Origin: Wyeomyia smithii
Lineage: Eukaryota; Arthropoda; Insecta; Diptera; Culicidae
NCBI RefSeq assembly: GCF_029784165.1
Contig: NC_073695.1
Coordinates: forward strand, 140,232,815-140,296,814
Length of the DNA: 64,000 nucleotides
Direction of reading: 5' to 3'
Shown: positions 30,847 to 41,094 of the stretch, in pieces
How the letters are laid out: every line of letters begins with the position of its first letter
How positions within the stretch are numbered: the stretch's first letter is position 1
Position numbers and translations under genes: made by a program
Notes under the pieces: generated by a model
The model's input: the letters and a program-made list of their open reading frames with translations, nothing else
Told to the model about the DNA's origin: nothing
Database searches by the model: none

Positions 30847-33800
30847 TACGGCAAAAGAGGTTAGGAATTTTTTCACTGTATTACAGTGGAATTGCAGAAG
30901 TATCATCCCCAAATTCGATTTATTTTCTCATTTGATGAATACATACAATTGTGACGCATTCGCGCTCTGTGAAACCTTTCTCAATCCGAAAAACAACGTA
31001 GGGACCGCCAGCGGCATCTGGGTAAGCTTTTACCCGTACTTCCGGTACTCTTGGTACAGGACTTGGCAAAGGGGAGGGCACATGCGAAGGTAGGGGTGAG
31101 CTGATGGGAGAAATTTCAATTTCTTCCCCGTTTGTTTCCACATCCAGGAAAAGTTGCACCTGCATGTCGTCCATTTTGCGGGAGCGTTACGCTCTACCGC
31201 ACACAAACGATAAATATTCGAATATGGGGGGGGGTCAAGTGGTTGATATTAAATTTTAAAAACAATTTTTCAATCTACAATGGATCAAACAAAAAAAAGA
31301 CAGTAATTTCCACGATTTTAACATTATTCGTCGAGATCGAGACTCACACGGTGGAGGGGTACTTTTAGGGATCAAAAAGTGCTATTCTTTTTTCAGAATC
31401 GACCTCCCCTCGATCTCGAATATTGAAGTTGTTGCCATTCAAACGAATATGAAAGGAAAAGACCTTTGCCTTGTTTCGTTATATATTCCCCCATCCGCGC
31501 GGATTGAACAGAAGCAACTCCTTGATATAGCAGAATTGCTTCCCGCACCTTTTATGATTTTGGGAGATTTTAACTCTCACTGTTCGCTATGGGGGTCGCT
31601 GTACGACGACAACCAATCTTCTTTAATTTGTAACTTGATCGACGACTTCAATATGACACTTTTGAATACTGGGGAAGCGACACGTGTACCTAATCCTCCA
31701 GCACGTGAAAGCGTGCTTGACCTATCCCTCTGCTCGACATCACTAGCGTTAGATTGCCAGTGGAAAGTAATCAACGATCCCCACGGTAGTGATCATCTTC
31801 CAATCGTTATATCAATTGCTAATGGTTCAACTCCCCCAACCCAATCAATATTTCCTACGACCTTACACGTAATATTGATTGGAAGCGTTATGAGTCTATT
31901 ATAGCGGAATCTATCGAGACTCACGAGGAACTTCCTCCGGAGGAAGAATACGCGTTCTTAGCTGGCTTGATAATCGACGCCGCGACTCAAGCTCAGACGA
32001 AACCGATACCCGGGGTAACGATAAGACAGCGCCCTCCCAACAAATGGTGAGACAAAGAGTGCTCTGAGCTGTACGTGCGGAGGTCCGCGGCGTATAAGGA
32101 CTACCGGGAGTACGGCACTGTCAACCTGCTTCGAAAGTACGAGGCACTGGGCAGGCAGATGAAGAGCTTAGTAAAGGCGAAAAAACGCGGGTACTGGCGG
32201 CGGTTCGTAAACGCGTTGTCGAGGGAAACAGCGATGAGCACTCTTTGGGATACCGCCAGGCGCATGCGGAACCGTGACGTTTCGAATGAGAGTGAGGAGT
32301 ATTCAGATCGCTGGATACTCGATTTTGCCAAAAAGGTCTGTCCGGACTCTGTACCGGAACAGAAAACCTTTCGCGACGCGTTTATAGTAACTACGGAAGA
32401 GCCTCCATTTTCGATGTTGGAATTTTCAATGGCTCTCCTGTCGTGCAACAATAAGGCTCCAGGGTTAAATAGAATAAAATTCAACCTGTTGAAGAATCTA
32501 CCCGACTCTGCAAAAAGACGCTTGTTGAATTTGTTCAACAAGTTTCTTGAGCTAAATATTGTTCCGCATGACTGGAGGGAGGTAAAAGTCATTGCTATTC
32601 GGAAACCCGGGAAACCTGCCACTGATTACAATTCATATAGGCCGATTGCGATACTCTCTTGCCTCCGAAAATTAATGGAGAAAATGATCCTCTTACGGTT
32701 AGACAAATGGGTCGAAACAAACGGTTTACTTTCAGATACTCAATTTGGCTTTCGCCGGGGCAAAGGGACGAACGATTGCCTAGCGTTGCTTTCTACTGAA
32801 ATTCAAGTCGCATTTGCTCGGAAAGAGCAAATGGCTTCTGCGTTCTTGGATATTAAGGGGGCTTTTGACTCTGTCTCTGTAGAAGTTTTAAGCGCGAAAC
32901 TTCATTCGCAGGGACTTTCACCAAATTTGAATAACTTTTTGCTCAACTTGTTGTCAGAAAAGCATATGTATTTCTCACCTGGCGATTCGACAACTTCCCG
33001 AATTAGTTATATGGGCCTTCTCCAGGGCTCATGTTTAAGTCCTCTCTTATATAATTTTTACGTCAATGACATCGATGAATGTCTTGCAAGTTCATGCACG
33101 CTAAGGCAACTTGCAGACGATAGCGTTGTATCCATTACTGGTAGCGAGGCTAGCGATCTGCAAGGACCATTGCAAGATATAGATATAGCTCAGCTGCAGC
33201 TCGTACTAACGGGTAAAACGATCTCTCAGGTTTTAGTCGCTAAATATTTCGGGGTCTGGTTCGACTCTAAATGCACCTGGGCTTGTCATATTAGGTATCT
33301 GACACGAAAATGCCAACAGAGGATTAATTTTCTTCGTACGATTACCGGAACCTGGTGGGGAGCCCACCCAGGAGACCTTCTGAGGTTATACCAAACAACA
33401 ATACTGTCAGTTCTTGAGTACGGTTGTTTCTGCTTTCGCTCCGCTGCGAACACGCATATTTTGAAGCTAGAAAGAATACAATATCGTTGTTTGCGTATTG
33501 CCTTGGGTTGCATGCAGTCGACCCATACGATGAGTCTTGAAGTGTTAGCGGGTATTCTTCCGTTGAAACATCGTTTTTGGAATCTCTCTTACCGGTTGCT
33601 AATTCGATGCACAGTTATGAACCCATTAGTAATTGAAAATTTCGAGAGGTTGGTCGACCTTCAATCTCAATCCAGATTTATGACTTTATATTTTGACTAT
33701 ATGGCTCAAGATATTAATCCTTCTTCATACGATTCCTCCAATGTCGCACTTTTAGATACTTCTAATAATGCTATATTCTTCGACACCACCATGAAACAAG

Positions 33801-34738
33801 ACATTTCTGGTAGCCCGGATCAATTGCGACCCCAAGAGATCCCTAAGATTTTTTCCAATAAGTTTAAACATGTTAGTTATGATAAAAGGTTTTACACTGA
33901 CGGATCTAATCTAGATGAGTCCACTGGCTTCGGTGTTTTCCACGAAAATTTTACCGCCTCCTACAAACTCGATGCTCCTGCTTCCGTGTACGTCGCAGAA
34001 CTTGCTGCTATTCAGTACTCTCTTGGAATCATCGAAACCCTACCCATAGACCACTGCTTCATCTTCACAGATAGTCTCAGTGCCATTGAGGCTCTGCGAT
34101 CGATGAAGCCTGTGAAGCACACCCCGTATTTCCTGGGGAAAATACGGCGGTTTTTAAGTGCTTTAACAAATAAAAATTACCGGGTTACCTTAGCGTGGGT
34201 CCCTTCTCATTGCTCGATTCCGGGTAATGAAAAGGCTGACTCTTTAGCTAAGGTGGGTGCTATTGATGGCGATATTTCTGAAAGACCAATTGCTTATGAT
34301 GAATTTTATAGCATTTTGCGTCAGAGAACACTCAACAGTTGGCAATCATCATGGAACTCAGATGAACTGGGACGGTGGCTACATTCCATTTTTCCTAAGG
34401 TATCGACGAAAGCATGGTTCAAGGGGTTGGATGTCGGTCGGGACTTCATTCGCGTGATGTCCAGACTTATGTCCAATCACTACACGTTAAACACGCATCT
34501 CTTTCGTATAGGGCTTGTAGACAGTAATCACTGCGTTTGTGGCGATGGCTACCATGACATCGAGCATGTTGTTTGGTCGTGTGCCGAATTCTGTGATGTT
34601 AGGTCCGAGCTTATAGATTCCCTCCGGGCCCGAGGAAAACAACCGAACGTACCCGTTAGAGACATTCTGGGAAGCGGTGAGCTCCAGTACATGACACAGC
34701 TGTACTGTTATTTGAAAAAGACTGACATTAAAATTTAA
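30839..34738 (+). pseudogene. Ib LINE ORF2, broken by self-insert, frameshift and stop
   Basis: The endonuclease starts normally (LQWNCRSI, CETFLN) and is interrupted at 30987 by an inverted 319-bp insert, resuming at 31306 (FHDFNIIRRDRDSHGGG). A frameshift near 31850 (shared with the 9967-16072 copy) and TGA at 32048-32050 follow. From 32075 the frame is open to 34738. RT: FLDIKGAFDS, GLLQGSCLSPLLYNFYVND with Pro to Leu in the conserved GLPQG, and LADDS. About 120 nt encoding the segment after LQGPLQD are missing near 33180. RNase H (TDGSNLD, YVAELAA, TDSLSAIE, NEKADSLA) and the C-terminal CVCGDGYHDIEHVVWSC are intact. Confidence 0.88.
30987..31305 (-). repeat. Inverted copy of the element's own 5' leader/ORF1 start inside ORF2
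   Basis: 319 bp matching the reverse complement of about 29325-29645 of the same element with a few differences (5 rather than 6 A in one run, ATGCGAAGG in place of ACAGGCGAAGG). It replaces about 18 nt of endonuclease sequence. The insert ends share short microhomology (TAAT) with the receiving sequence. Confidence 0.85.
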
Positions 34739-35050
34739 TATTCTTTTGTCTATTTGTCAGAATACCCGTATACGACGCTGGAGACACGAACACGAAGAGC
34801 CTAAATCTATGTTTAAAAAACAAAAAAGAACACCAGTCGAAACACAAATAGATCGTATATCTTAATTAGTTTTAAGCAAGAATTGTATTTCCCTCCTCTC
34901 ACCTTAAATCCCCACTAGCTCGTAGTCGGCCGCGAGAATAAATAAAAGGCCTCCCTCTTTTCCCTGCTAACGTAGAATTAATACGAATTGTACTTGGCTC
35001 AGTAAAACAGAAAATGTATCGTGCCGTGTCAAATAAACTAATTTTAAACC
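34739..35050 (+). other. 3' UTR and 3' end of the Ib LINE
   Basis: Carries AGCTCGTAGTCGGCCGCGAG (34918-34937) and the terminal GTGCCGTGTCAAATAAACT box with AATAAA. It ends in ATTTTAAACC before the right duplication. Confidence 0.8.
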
Positions 35051-35896
35051 TAACAGAATTATTTGGCATAACTCCTACCCCAGTAATTCTAATGAAACAA
35101 AAATCACGAGGCGAAAACAATCAGAGAGCTGGAATTTCCCTTGTTAATTATTTAATTCATTTTAACAATTTGAAATTTTTTGACAAAGCACATGTTATCT
35201 ATAATGTGTGAGTGAAATGGGAATTGTATCGAAAGTTTGGCGGAGGTGAAAAGCATATCACCCAATGTTGTATTTGCCAACGTTATGGCCATGGTTCAAA
35301 ATTCTGTAACATGGACCAAAAATGCCTTATTTGTGGAGACTCTTCTCACAAAAAGGACACATGTCCTGTGAAAGAGAGTAAAAATTTTCGCTGTGCGAAT
35401 TGTAACGGCAATCATATGTCAAATTTTTATCAATGCCCAGTCCGTTTAGCAATTGTTAAGGCAAGGTAAACAAAATTCAATTTCCCAATCAAAACAAACT
35501 TCAAAACAAAATTCTCCAAGCGTACCAGTACCGCCCACTTCTTCTACTACTTTGCATACTCGTTTAACATATGCACAGGTTACAAGTAGTTCTAACATTC
35601 TACCGCCTAATGTTGGTAGTTTGAAAATGACCGTTAATATGGGAGGTAAGCAAAACACGGTGGAAAATAAATCTACACCTATTACCCCAGCTAATATTAC
35701 TACCGAAAATATTTTTTCTACTGTCAACTGCCTGGGGTCTATTACCGCAGGTAAACTTTCTTTTCTGCAACAAGCAATGTTCGATCTTATGAACGCCATG
35801 TTGCAGGCAAAATCAATGTTTGAAGCCATCCAAATAGGTACAAATTTTACAATTCAAATTGTTTCTAATTTAAAATTTAGCAACGATTTTAAATAA
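35051..35896 (+). pseudogene. Juan-like ORF1 right of the Ib insertion (copy Q)
   Basis: Continues LTELFGITPTPVILMKQ, YLIHFNNLKFFDKAHV, TGA at 35209-35211, then knuckles CCICQRYGHGSKFC, CLICGDSSHKKDTC and CANCNGNHMSNFYQC. A 5-nt deletion near 35465 shifts the frame. It ends SNDFK and TAA at 35894-35896, the normal ORF1 stop lost in copy P. Confidence 0.82.
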
Positions 35897-36983
35897 ACTA
35901 ATCAAAATTTTAAACTGGAATGCTCGCTCATTGAAGGCCAATGAAAATGAGATTTTAATTTTTTTAATAGTAAATAATGTGCATATTGCAATTATTACTG
36001 AAACATTTTTAAAGCCTAACATCAAATTAAAATATGACCCCAATTACGTGGTTCATAGATATGATAGGATTCAGGGTTCCGGCGGTGGAGTTGCAATTGT
36101 TATTCATCGCCGAATCAAACATCGTGCTCTTCCCCATCTTGAGACGAAAGCTATTGAAACTTTGGGAATTGAAGTTCAAACTGAACTTGGGATTTTATTT
36201 ATTGCCGCAGCTTATTTACCATTCCAATGCACACGCGAGCACGAAAGTTATCTTGAAGGTGATTTACAAAAACTCACCAGAAATCGTTCGAAATTTTTTA
36301 TAATCGGCGATTTTAACGCTAAACATCGTTCATGGAATAATTCTCAAAGTAATTCCAAGACAAAATATTATTCAATGATTGTTCTTCAGGATACTATTCT
36401 ATTTTGTCTCGGAATAGTCCTACATGCTTTTCTTCTGTAAGAAACCCATCAACAATTGATTTGGTGCCAACAAATCAAAGTCATGTATGTAGTGATTTGA
36501 TCACACATGCTGACTTTGATTCTGACCATCTCCCAATAACTTTTCTTCATCACATGAATCAGTTTTAAACCCTATGAGCTCTGTTTTTATTTATAACAAG
36601 GCTTATTGGAAAAGATACATATTGAGAGAAATTTCAATAATGAGCTTGATTTGCAAAACGAAGTGAATATTGATTCCGCTTTGGAAGCATTGAAATGTGC
36701 AATTATTGATGCCAGAAATTATTCTGTTCCAAAGGCTCAAGTGAAATTTGATTCACCAATAATTGACGAAAATCTTCTACTTCTAATTCGTTTGAAAAAT
36801 GTCCACAGACGTCAATATCAACGTTCTCGTGACCCTGTTTTTAAAACTATTTATAAAGATTTACAGAAAGAGATTAAACATAGATTTACTCTTCTGAGAA
36901 ATCAAAATTTTGAGACTAAAGTTGAAAAATTGAAACCATATTCAAAACCCTTTTGGAAGCTGTCGAAGATTCTTAAGAAATGA
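35897..36983 (+). pseudogene. Juan-like ORF2 endonuclease and linker (copy Q)
   Basis: The ORF2 start codon has mutated (ACG where the ATG of the 6922 copy lies). LNWNARSLKANENE, GGGVAIVIHRR, IAAAYLPFQCT and FFIIGDFNAKHRSWNN are followed by a frameshift near 36375. The linker runs 36606-36983. It stops before the RT, as in copy P. Confidence 0.8.
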
Positions 36984-38235
36984 ATGGACACCAACCGTTC
37001 CCTGCGATATTCTCTGTATCAATATAGAAAAAAAAATTGACAGGGTCTCCCGTCCCAATAGATCAATTTATTTTTGTTTCCATGAGCTTAGACTAATGTG
37101 ATATCTCGAAGGTAAAAGCTTTCGGAAAAGTTCGACACAATCCCCATTCTTGAAGAATTCCTAAACCTGCTGTCAGAACGTAATAAAAACTGATGTCTTG
37201 AAAGAAAACATGCTGGTTTAAGCAACATTACCAGTGGAGCAGAAAGCAGCAGGTCTCTCGTCGTCTATGATTGCAGCGCTACTCTTCTACTCGTACATTT
37301 CTATTCTTGTGCAATCGAGGAAAAACTGCAATGCTGTTGCTGATGGTGATTGAAAGATTATCTCATAAATATGATTACCATCAATTACTCAACAAGAATT
37401 GTACATTTTGCAACGGATATAAGTTATATTTATTATATTTTATATTCGATATTCACTAAATAATCATGACCGGATAGTATCGAAAGATTGAATTCTCAAA
37501 TATACAAATTTATGAAAGAGTAAGAGCCGGTGAATGTTTGTGGATTTTTGGTCCATTTACTAGCATTCATTCCGAATTTTTTCTTACATTTCGAAATTAG
37601 ATGACATTTTATTATTTTAACCTTTTTATAATAAACGTTTATTGGCTGTCTTCGTAATACAGCGAATGTAATTGTAGGCAAATGAAAAAAATTGTCAAGC
37701 AAAAAACAAAAATGGAATTGTTGGTTGCTACGATTTTTTACTGAAACTTGTTGATAATTTTGTTTAACATATCTTCTTATGTTTGCCAATTATTGAACTT
37801 TCGCAAGGGTTCCCATATTATTTTTAACTTAGGATCCATATTATAAATTTGATTTAATCAGAGTTCAATAAGGCAAAACCATTCATTATGATAACGTAAG
37901 TATTGTTGGATTTGGTATTTGAGGATAGAGAGTTAATTCTGACTTTGACGCATTACGAAAAATTCTTGGTGCTTCTTCAACAAAAACGATAAGCTTGTGC
38001 TTTGTCAAATACTTTGTCAAATACTTAAAATCCTACAGGCATAATATCGCCAAACGATATATAAACGATAATTTTTCGAGTGTTGTTGAATACATTTTTA
38101 AGGCTGAAAATAAAAGTACATAAGTCACCGAGCAAACACATTGATTCTGTCTGCGGACTCTGTATATTTTGGAACAGAAAATCTCCTAATTACAATGTTT
38201 AGTCCCACGTCACCATTTCATACAACCCTAGGGCT
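36984..38235. other. Unassigned block of copy Q
   Basis: Twin of 20337-21588, with no recognisable gene. It contains the intact empty site CCCTAGGGCT (38226-38235) of the Ia insertion. Confidence 0.5.
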
Positions 38236-38239
38236 GTGT

Positions 38240-38718
38240 ACCTAGTAGTATTTTTCCATTGGAATTGCTTTGTGCATTATTCCACGATCGATGTTTTGCA
38301 TTAAAATAACCGATGATAAAAAATTTAGATTTATTTCTCGTGAGTTTTTATAAATCTCCCTTGAAATGATTTTTCTGCTCACCAGTGCATTGAAAAGGTA
38401 AATACACTGCGGCTATAAATAAAATACCAATATCTGTTTCGATTTCAATTCCCAAACTTTCAATAACCTTCGTTTCAAGATGGGGCATAACACGATGTTG
38501 ACTATTGCAACTCCACCTCCGGTAACATCAATTCTATAGAACCTGTGAACTATATAGTTGGGGTTTCTTTTTAGTTTAATGTTAGGCTTTAAAAGCGTTT
38601 TAGTCACCACTGCAATATGCACATCATAGACTGTTGAAAAATTAAAAAATTCATCTGCTTTCGCTTTTAAAGAGCGAGCATTCCAATTGAGAAAATTTAC
38701 AGCATTACTTAAAGTCAT
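38240..38718 (-). pseudogene. Juan-like ORF2 endonuclease start, inverted
   Basis: From ATG 38718: LNWNARSLKAKADE, TGGGVAIV, a 16-nt deletion near 38500, then IAAVYLPFQCT and FNAKHRSWNN down to about 38250. There the Juan-like sequence ends against the block containing CCCTAGGGCT. Very similar to 6440-6922. Confidence 0.8.
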
Positions 38719-39315
38719 TGCTGAATTTCAATTTCATAGCAATATCAGTTGTAAATTTTATACCTACTTGAACAGCGTCGTACATCGAGTTACAGTTCAA
38801 CATAGCGGACATTAACTACAGCATGGATTATTGTAGGTAATCAATCTTTTCGGGAGTTGGGCTACCTAAATCCACTTTTCATCACCAAGCACGAAAGGTT
38901 TGTTGCTGTTTGAATTTGAAATTTTACCTGTAAGGACACCAGAATATGAAATTCCTGGTGGTGCATGAACAGGATTAATTGTTTTTAATTTGTTGTTTTC
39001 CAAATTTGAAATATTACTTACAGACACACTAGTTACAGGAAATGCTGGTGATGCCTGAACAGTATTGAAAGTTTTTTGATTACCCATATGAATATTATTG
39101 ACAGAAGGTTGTTTTGAATATCTACGCTGTCTAGGGTAAATAATTTTTGTCCTAACAGGACAATCAAAGAAATTTGATTTGTGTTTACCCCCACAATTTA
39201 CACATTTGAAATTATCAGTGGTCTCTTCCACAGGGCAGATGTCCTTTGTGTGAGAGGAGTTACCACAAATCATACATTTTGTTGTAATATGGCAGTTGCG
39301 TGTTTCATGGCCATA
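38705..39315 (-). pseudogene. Juan-like ORF1, knuckle region, inverted
   Basis: Encodes YGHETRNC, CMICGNSSHTKDIC and CVNCGGKHKSNFFDC (the final Cys retained here), then NIHMGNQKTFNTVQAS and an Asn-rich tail. ORF1 stop and ORF2 start overlap as at 6909-6922. Confidence 0.78.
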
Positions 39316-39747
39316 CCCGATCAGGAAGAAAAAACAAAAATGTAACAGAAGCTATTAGCTTGTTACGGGAAAAACCTTACGGGCTGTGTTTTCAGTTTGA
39401 TCCCGTTAGGTGTTAAAATAACAGAAATTATAACCAAAATGATTCTACTAGTATCAAACACATATCAAAATTTGTTACTAATATATCAGCTTTCTAACAA
39501 AATAAGATAGTATATAGAACAGTATAATAACAAACATTGTTAGAAACAACAGGTTTTGATAAAAACGAAAAAATTAGTTAGACTTGTTTCAGAACTACTT
39601 CATTTCAAGTTTCGTTATAATAACTCATTCAGATTCAATTTTGTTATCAAAATTATATGGAAAAATACAAAATTGTGTCAAAATATGTTATTTGTATCTC
39701 GCGTTGATAGAATTTTGTATTTTTTTAGTTATGCTCTTCTGATCGGG
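39316..39747. mobile_element. TA-target MITE, second copy at the same site
   Basis: 432 bp, same terminal repeats (CCCGATCAGGAAGA / CCCGATCAGAAGA inward) and TA flanks (39314-39315, 39748-39749) as 7514-7945. It differs by a few substitutions. Confidence 0.85.
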
Positions 39748-39749
39748 TA

Positions 39750-40199
39750 GGCTTGGCAATTCCGGCATTGCCGGAGATTATGGATGCCTCCATGTCATTT
39801 GAAATTTCCCACTTTATTCGCACATTGCTTTTGCGTGCTTTTTCCAAACAAAAAAAATTACTTACTTTGGTACGATCAAAATGTATCAAGTAGTTTTTAT
39901 GGTGTATTCCAGTATTATTATCGTTTGCATTTGCCTTGCGTTTCATCATAATTACTTGGTTGGGGGGAAGACCAAGTAATTCTGTCAAACAATCGTTAAT
40001 TTCATCAATAGTTTGGTCATTTAAAAGACCTTTCAAAACAGCCTTAAGTAGTCTCTCGTTTTTGACATCATAGGTATGAAATTTGTACATCCTTTCAGTC
40101 AAATACTGTAATAGATGTTTATGGCCTTCAAAAGATTCGGCCAAAATACGAATTTCGCCTCGGCGACCAATTTGAAAATTAACTTTCACATCAGAAAGA
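39750..40199 (-). pseudogene. Juan-like ORF1 amino-terminal region, inverted and truncated
   Basis: FQIGRRGEIRILAES, HTYDVKNERLLKAVLKGLL and LTELLGLPPNQVIMMKRKA, with the same frameshift before the first knuckle as in the 7948-8613 copy. It ends at 40199, where the sequence switches to plus-strand RT. Confidence 0.78.
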
Positions 40200-40698
40200 A
40201 ATATTAATCAAACATCTCCCTGAGAGCACAATGGAATTTTTAGTAAAAGTTTTCAATTGCTGCTTCAAATTAGCATATTTTCCCAAATTATGGAAAAATG
40301 CAAAAATTACTCCAATTTTAAAACCGGATAAGAATTCAGCTGAAATTTCAAGTTATCCACCAATCACTTGTTTTTTCCTCATCTATAACCAATCACTTTG
40401 CTTTCTTCAATAAGTAAACTGTTTGAGAGAATTATTCTTAACAGAATGATGTCACACATCAACGAAAATTCAATTTTTGCAGATGAACAGTTTGGATTTC
40501 GCCATGGGCATTCCACAACTCATCAATTGCTCAGAGTTACCTATATGATACGAGCTAACAAATCTGAAGGCTATTCCACTGAAGCTGCTCTTTTGGACAT
40601 AGAAAAAGCATTCGACAGTGTTTGGTATAAAGGTTTGATTGCGAAATTGCAAACTTTTAATTTTCCAATTTTTCTAATCAAAATTTTGAAAAACAAAC
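40200..40698 (+). pseudogene. Juan-like reverse transcriptase, left of the nested LINE
   Basis: Plus strand: FLVKVFNCCFKLAYFPKLW, KITPILKPDKNSAEISSY, a frame break near 40390, then LSSISKLFERIILNRM, FADEQFGFRHGHSTTHQLL and ALLDIEKAFDSVWYKGL (first catalytic Asp of the RT). It is interrupted after IKILKN at the poly-T of the nested Ia element, and coding continues at 46431. Confidence 0.85.
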
Positions 40699-41094
40699 TT
40701 TTTTTTTTTTCATCTATAGTTTATTTGACACGGCACAAATACAATTCAATGTTTAACGGCGCCAATTATATCTGGTAGCTTACTTTCTAAAGTATCTTAA
40801 TAACTAAAAGCAAATTTTTTATCCTCGCTGCCGACTACGAGCTGAAACTAAATCTAACTTAAAGCTAGAATATTTTGCATTAAAAGCACAGGTTTGCTGT
40901 TTGATGGTTTTCATTGCCATAGGTAAGCAGCATATTAAATTTGTTCCGCTGCTGGGCCAAGATATTACGGATTGGCATATTGGGTTGTTTCCATCGGGCC
41001 TTGAAAGTATCGTGCGGGTCAGATTGCTGTTTCCGGATCCGGGGTCTTAACGTGTTCTTGTCGTTTGGTTGGATGTAGGCGGAAGGGGATAGGA

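Larger units (their letters stand above)
28732..35050 (+). mobile_element. I-group LINE, family Ib, full length but broken
   Basis: Starts CATTCG. Flanked by TAACAGAATTACTT (28718-28731) and TAACAGAATTATTT (35051-35064), 13 of 14 identical. The empty site is at 18403-18416 in copy P. It has the full layout: 5' leader, ORF1, ORF2 and 3' terminal box GTGCCGTGTCAAATAAACT, but only a short A/T-rich end instead of a clean poly(A). Disrupted by a 319-bp inverted self-insert in ORF2, two frameshifts shared with the 9967-16072 copy, a TGA at 32048-32050 and a deletion in the RT. Confidence 0.93.
27811..38560. repeat. Right copy of the tandem duplication (copy Q)
   Basis: Starts in the middle of the gag coiled coil (same base as 17496) and ends at the same base as 27810. 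It differs from copy P by scattered substitutions, a 5-nt deletion (GCAAG near 35465), a TGA at 35209-35211 and a few 1-nt indels. It is interrupted by the Ib LINE at 28732-35050. Confidence 0.9.
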
